Origin: Spirochaetaceae bacterium
GTDB taxonomy: Bacteria; Spirochaetota; Spirochaetia; UBA9216
Assembly (NCBI GenBank): GCA_028527945.1
Contig: JAQQAK010000278.1
Span: forward strand, 1 to 26,922
Reading direction: 5' to 3'
DNA length: 26,922 nt
Shown here: piece after piece, positions 23,715-26,922 of the stretch
How positions within the stretch are numbered: the first letter of the stretch is position 1
Layout of the letters: the number at the start of each line of letters is the position of its first letter
The notes under the pieces: model-generated
What the model saw: the letters and a program-made list of their open reading frames with translations, nothing else
Told to the model about the DNA's origin: nothing
Databases searched by the model: none
Made by a program: the position numbers and the translations under genes

Positions 23715-24995
23715 TCACTCGGTACCTTTTTGGAAGATGTAAGCAGAGCTAGTAGATTTATCTGGAGCTCCCACAAAGGCATATTCATCTGATATGGCTA
23801 CAGCAGTACCAAATCCATTACCTTTATTTGTATCACTGCCTTTCAGCTTGATTGTTTGTGTTTTGTAGGAGCCGTCTGAAAGGATATCTTCAAAGAGGTA
23901 AACAGCGCCACTATTCTCTCCATTATCGTTATCGGCATTTGCTCCGACTATTGCGGACGTTCCACTGATTGAAACAGAACAACCAAAATTTGTATAGACT
24001 TCTGAAGTTGAATCACTTAATGTTAATGTAGTTTTTTCTGTCCATGTATTATCTGATCTTGTAAAAACATATGCTGCTCCAGGCCATGTATTATCCTTAT
24101 TGTTCCCATTGATCGCACCTACAATAATGCTATCACCTGATATTGATACAGAAGAACCAAATCGTATACCTTGAACTACATCAGCAGTTTGTAGTCTTTC
24201 TGACTGACTCCAGACTCCATCAGAAAGAGTAAATACATAAGCGGCTCCAGCCATCTTCGCATCTGTTTTATTATTGGGAGCACCAACAATTGCAGTATCA
24301 TCAGATATTGATACTGATGCTCCAAAATTATCACTGCTTGTAGCATCTGATGCTATGAGTATAGATGTTTGCGTCCATGTCCCGTTTGTACAAGTAAATA
24401 TATATGCTTCACCATAATTATTTTCGTTTGTTTTATTGTATGCGCCAACAATTGCAGTATTACCAGATATTGCTACTTGTGAGCCAAAATAATCACTGCT
24501 TGTAGCATCTGAGGCTGTTAGTTTAGCTGTTTGGGTCCATGTCCCGTTCGTACGAGTAAATATATATGCCGCACCAGCATCCTCGGCTTTATCATCATCT
24601 CCCGTGGCTCCAACAATAGCTATATCTCCAGAAACTGCTACACTACATCCAAAAAGAATATTACTACTACTGTTGGGTGTTAATTTGGCTGATTGACTCC
24701 AGATTCCATCAGAAATTGTAAAAATATAGGCTGCACCACTGGTACTATTACATCTTGCCCCTATAATAGCTGTGTTTCCAGAGACTGATATAGAGTCGCC
24801 AAAATAATCTGTGGCTGTTGTATCATCATCAGCAACAAGATTACTAATCTGCTTGGCGTATTTCCAAAAAGTCTCTTGTTCTTCTTCTGTGTTATTGGGA
24901 GCAGCTTGTTCTTTAGAATCCATGTCACAACTTAAAAATAGAAAGGCAATGAAAAGCATTAAAACATAATTTAGAATAAATACTGTTTTCTTCAT
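23715..24995 (-). CDS. FG-GAP repeat lipoprotein, seven repeats
   Basis: 426 residues from the ATG at 24995, which has GGAG six bases upstream; an earlier in-frame ATG at 25007 overlaps that site and is rejected. The signal sequence ends FLFLSC, with C23 lipidated. Seven repeats follow, each of the form FG-x-S-V-x-I-S-G-x-x-A-I-V-G-A ... G-A-A-Y-I-F, about 54 residues apart: DYFGDSISVSG, ILFGCSVAVSG, DYFGSQVAISG, DNFGASVSISD, IRFGSSVSISG, TNFGCSVSISG and NGFGTAVAISD. Seven repeats suit a closed seven-bladed beta propeller. Between blades a W(S/T)Q strand recurs. It is probably displayed on the cell surface or in the periplasm; ligand unknown. It is divergent from the kelch lipoprotein. Confidence 0.88.
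   Translation of the reverse strand: MKKTVFILNYVLMLFIAFLFLSCDMDSKEQAAPNNTEEEQETFWKYAKQISNLVADDDTTATDYFGDSISVSGNTAIIGARCNSTSGAAYIFTISDGIWSQSAKLTPNSSSNILFGCSVAVSGDIAIVGATGDDDKAEDAGAAYIFTRTNGTWTQTAKLTASDATSSDYFGSQVAISGNTAIVGAYNKTNENNYGEAYIFTCTNGTWTQTSILIASDATSSDNFGASVSISDDTAIVGAPNNKTDAKMAGAAYVFTLSDGVWSQSERLQTADVVQGIRFGSSVSISGDSIIVGAINGNNKDNTWPGAAYVFTRSDNTWTEKTTLTLSDSTSEVYTNFGCSVSISGTSAIVGANADNDNGENSGAVYLFEDILSDGSYKTQTIKLKGSDTNKGNGFGTAVAISDEYAFVGAPDKSTSSAYIFQKGTE
24330..24570. repeat. DNA-level duplication within the FG-GAP gene
   Basis: TCACTGCTTGTAGCATCTGA occurs at 24331-24350 and again at 24493-24512, 162 bases (54 codons) apart. Similarity continues for about 60 bases on (GTCCATGTCCCGTT, AGTAAATATATATGC). 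It points to a fairly recent duplication of one propeller blade. Confidence 0.7.
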
Positions 24996-25311
24996 AAAAA
25001 ACTCCATTATATTATTATTTTTTAAATAATCACATTTATAAAAAATAAGTTCATTAACAATTGTTAATGAACTTATTTTTTAATCTTTGTAACTTATTTC
25101 TAAATATGTTTAGAGGAGAGCTTTATGAAAATGGTGTTCTTTTTTATTGGATTGAGATCCAACACCTAAACTCCCCGACACTTTGCACCTCTGCTTTCCT
25201 ATTAAAAAGAGTATCTGATTATCTGGAACTTGTTTTAAAGTTTAAAGGTTTTCTTGATGATTTTGTATTTGATTAAAAATAACTGCTAAAAAGCAGATTA
25301 TAAAGGAGAAT
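24996..25311. other. Divergent intergenic region between two propeller lipoproteins
   Basis: It contains the 44-bp perfect palindrome (25039-25082) and, at 25133-25166, a small hairpin with GGTGTT / AACACC arms around TTGGAT-TGAG-ATCCAA. A 14-codon frame from ATG 25125 has a GGAGAG before it but no recognisable product. An overlapping longer frame in another register lacks a convincing start. A short stem CTGCT-AAAA-AGCAG precedes the kelch gene. No clear promoter was identified. Confidence 0.5.
25039..25082. repeat. 44-bp perfect palindrome
   Basis: Each 22-base arm is an exact complement of the other, with the centre AACAATTGTT between 25060 and 25061 and runs of six A and six T at the ends. 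It can fold as a bidirectional terminator, or act as an operator: its core TTAACAATTGTTAA resembles MarR-type sites. It sits between divergent genes, where a terminator is not expected. Confidence 0.85.
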
Positions 25312-25314
25312 ATG

Positions 25315-26799
25315 ATGAATAAAATTACTTTAGTTTTGCTAACTGTAATGGTTGTAGCAGGTTGCTTATTCTTATCCTGTCAATCTGATATTGAAAGCGC
25401 AACTATAGGTCAAAGCGGTATATCCTTGGGCGCTGTAGACATGAATGGAGACGGAACTGCTGACGGCACGGCAATTGATATTGATGGCGATGGAGAACCA
25501 GATGGCATTGATACCAATGGAGACGGCATTGTTGATGAAGAATGGTCAACTAATTATAATGTTATTATAAACCTTACAGATGTTATAACACTTTCAGCCA
25601 ATGGAACGACTATTGAAAATAGTGATACCTATGATTTAGGCAATATTCAAACTTTTAAAAAAAAGGTTATTAAAGTCTCTATTAAAAACATAGGGAATGA
25701 AGTATTGAACCTTTCTAAAATTACAATATGTGGAACAGATAGTGAGTCTTTTTCATTTGAAAGTGAGCCAGTAACTTATCTTAAGGCTGATGAGTCAACA
25801 ACTCTAAACATTGCTTATGATTTTTTAGTTCCAGGAAGTAAGAGTGTTACTCTAACTGTAGGCAGCGATAATATTTCTGGAACTTGCTCTTTTTCACTAA
25901 CAGCTTCAGCTTCTGAAAGAAAGTGGATGCAAGTTGTTGAAAAAGCCTCCTGGAGTAAGCGTCGCTTTCTTTCAAGTGTAGTCTATAATAATAAAATGTG
26001 GGTTATGGGTGGGATGGACACTAATAACTCTTTTCTCAATGATGTTTGGTGGAGTACTGATGGTTTAACTTGGACACAAGCTACTTCTTCTGCTGGTTGG
26101 AAAGGTCGCGAAGATTTTACAACTTTAGTGTATGATGGTAAAATGTGGATTATGGGTGGTTATGGAAGCAGTGATTCTTATTTTAATGATGTTTGGTGGA
26201 GCACTGATGGTATAACTTGGACACAAGCTACTGATTCTGCTGATTGGGAATGTCGCGAAGGTTACTCAGCAGTGGTATTTGAAAATAAAATGTGGATACT
26301 AGGTGGTTACAGAGAAAACAACAAGAACAACATATTTTATAACGATGTATGGTTTAGTACTGACGGTATTAATTGGTCCATGGCTTCAGAAAGCTCTGAA
26401 TGGAGTGCTAGATTTTATTCTGCTTCAGCTGTACTTGATAACAAAATTTGGATAGTGGGAGGATATGGTGATGATTATTATAATGATGTATGGTATAGCA
26501 CCGATGGGGGAAGCTGGACTCAGGCTACATCAGATCAGGATAAATGGCCACTCCGAGACTATTTTTCAAGTGTTGTATATGATGACAAAATCTGGGTTAT
26601 TGGTGGTGGGTGGATTACTAACGACTATTATAATGATTTTTGGTATACTTCTGATGGTGTAAGCTGGACTCAATGGAGTAAAGATAGTGGCTATGGAGGT
26701 CGAGGTACTCATAGCAGTTTAGTCTATAATGACAATGTCTGGATTATGGGTGGAATAGGTAATAATAACACTTATTATAACGATGTATGGAGCTGGTAA
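25315..26799 (+). CDS. Kelch-repeat lipoprotein with calcium-loop and Ig-like N-terminal region
   Basis: About 494 residues. Two ATG codons lie in tandem (25312, 25315); the second is better spaced from AGGAG. The signal sequence has two possible lipobox cysteines, VVAGC and LFLSC. Next come three D-x-N/D-G-D-G-x-x-D loops (MNGDGTADG, IDGDGEPDG, TNGDGIVDE; about residues 43-76), probably calcium-binding. A beta-sandwich of the ASPM/Hydin or choice-of-anchor type follows (about 85-198). Six kelch-type repeats of about 48 residues run from about 205 to the end, each with R-x-x-x-S-x-V-V-Y-x-x-K-M-W-V-M-G-G and Y-N-D-V-W-x-S-T-D-G-x-x-W-T-Q. A six-bladed propeller is expected. The protein is probably surface-exposed; no enzymatic residues were recognised. 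Confidence 0.88.
   Translation: MNKITLVLLTVMVVAGCLFLSCQSDIESATIGQSGISLGAVDMNGDGTADGTAIDIDGDGEPDGIDTNGDGIVDEEWSTNYNVIINLTDVITLSANGTTIENSDTYDLGNIQTFKKKVIKVSIKNIGNEVLNLSKITICGTDSESFSFESEPVTYLKADESTTLNIAYDFLVPGSKSVTLTVGSDNISGTCSFSLTASASERKWMQVVEKASWSKRRFLSSVVYNNKMWVMGGMDTNNSFLNDVWWSTDGLTWTQATSSAGWKGREDFTTLVYDGKMWIMGGYGSSDSYFNDVWWSTDGITWTQATDSADWECREGYSAVVFENKMWILGGYRENNKNNIFYNDVWFSTDGINWSMASESSEWSARFYSASAVLDNKIWIVGGYGDDYYNDVWYSTDGGSWTQATSDQDKWPLRDYFSSVVYDDKIWVIGGGWITNDYYNDFWYTSDGVSWTQWSKDSGYGGRGTHSSLVYNDNVWIMGGIGNNNTYYNDVWSW
26041..26247 (+). repeat. Recently duplicated kelch unit
   Basis: Bases 26041-26100 and 26188-26247 differ at only 5 of 60 positions, 147 bases (49 codons) apart. This shows blade duplication at DNA level. 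Later units are more diverged but keep GATGTATGG and TGGACTCA. Confidence 0.8.
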
Positions 26800-26863
26800 A
26801 GAATTACTATTCTTTTAGCTTCTTTATAAACTTGATTAGATTTAGAAAACGCTAAAATATATA

Positions 26864-26906
26864 GCTGCCCAGAACTCAGAACAGTTTTAGGGCAGCCTGT
26901 TTTTTT
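26864..26906 (+). terminator. Intrinsic terminator after the kelch lipoprotein gene
   Basis: GCTGCCC (26864-26870) pairs with GGGCAGC (26890-26896) around a 19-base loop and is followed by CTG and seven T. It lies 65 bases after the stop codon. Confidence 0.8.
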
Positions 26907-26922
26907 AAAGAGCTCTTGCAAA

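Noticed and set aside
25061..25276. 71-codon frame after the 44-bp palindrome
   Set aside because: It opens inside the palindrome with a TTG, has no ribosome binding site, and gives no recognisable protein; a better ribosome site upstream points to a different register with only 14 codons.
1..26922. CRISPR array, tRNA, rRNA, insertion sequence or prophage
   Set aside because: No regularly spaced direct repeats, no cloverleaf or rRNA-like sequence, and no transposase, integrase or phage protein were found on either strand.

Overview
The window is AT-rich DNA from a diderm bacterium, most likely a spirochaete (Treponema/Spirochaeta-like). This is an inference from four things: a BesABC-type efflux operon whose adaptor lacks the alpha-helical hairpin, as in Borrelia BesA; lipoproteins with relaxed spirochaete-style lipoboxes (FLFLSC, VLASC); a TolC-type outer membrane protein; and the overall base composition. 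No rRNA, tRNA, IS element, phage gene or CRISPR array was recognised.

Layout. (1) 1-1245: the 3' end of a sensor histidine kinase gene cut by the window edge, then a small exported protein. (2) 1265-3210, minus: a DesK/NarL-type histidine kinase and its response regulator, divergent from (3) 3385-9145: a tolC-like, adaptor, RND pump and PII-like operon with overlapping genes and a strong terminator. (4) 9498-9983, minus: a YbaK-type aminoacyl-tRNA deacylase with a promoter that seems to give a leaderless mRNA; a structured terminator or candidate small RNA lies downstream. (5) 10378-16944: an oligopeptide-type ABC importer (two ATPases, two permeases, a lipoprotein binding protein) followed by an M20 amidohydrolase, plausibly for uptake and cytoplasmic cleavage of peptides or N-acyl amino acids; a DUF1275/YoaK membrane protein follows. 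(6) 17842-20835, minus: a phytase-like esterase lipoprotein and a GH51 arabinofuranosidase. (7) 21124-22607: an SDR oxidoreductase and TetR regulator operon with a near-consensus promoter overlapped by two putative operators. (8) 23005-23559: a protein with three CxC motifs and a strong promoter far upstream. (9) 23715-26799: two divergent beta-propeller lipoproteins (seven FG-GAP repeats; six kelch-type repeats) around a 44-bp perfect palindrome.

Most of the window is ordinary metabolic, transport and signalling content. The less ordinary material is regulatory or architectural: the duplicated 12-bp palindrome before the oligopeptide operon, the candidate small RNA near 9302-9387, the apparent leaderless starts, the PII-like protein in the pump operon, the paired TetR sites and the 44-bp palindrome. 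No wholly new system can be claimed from the sequence alone.
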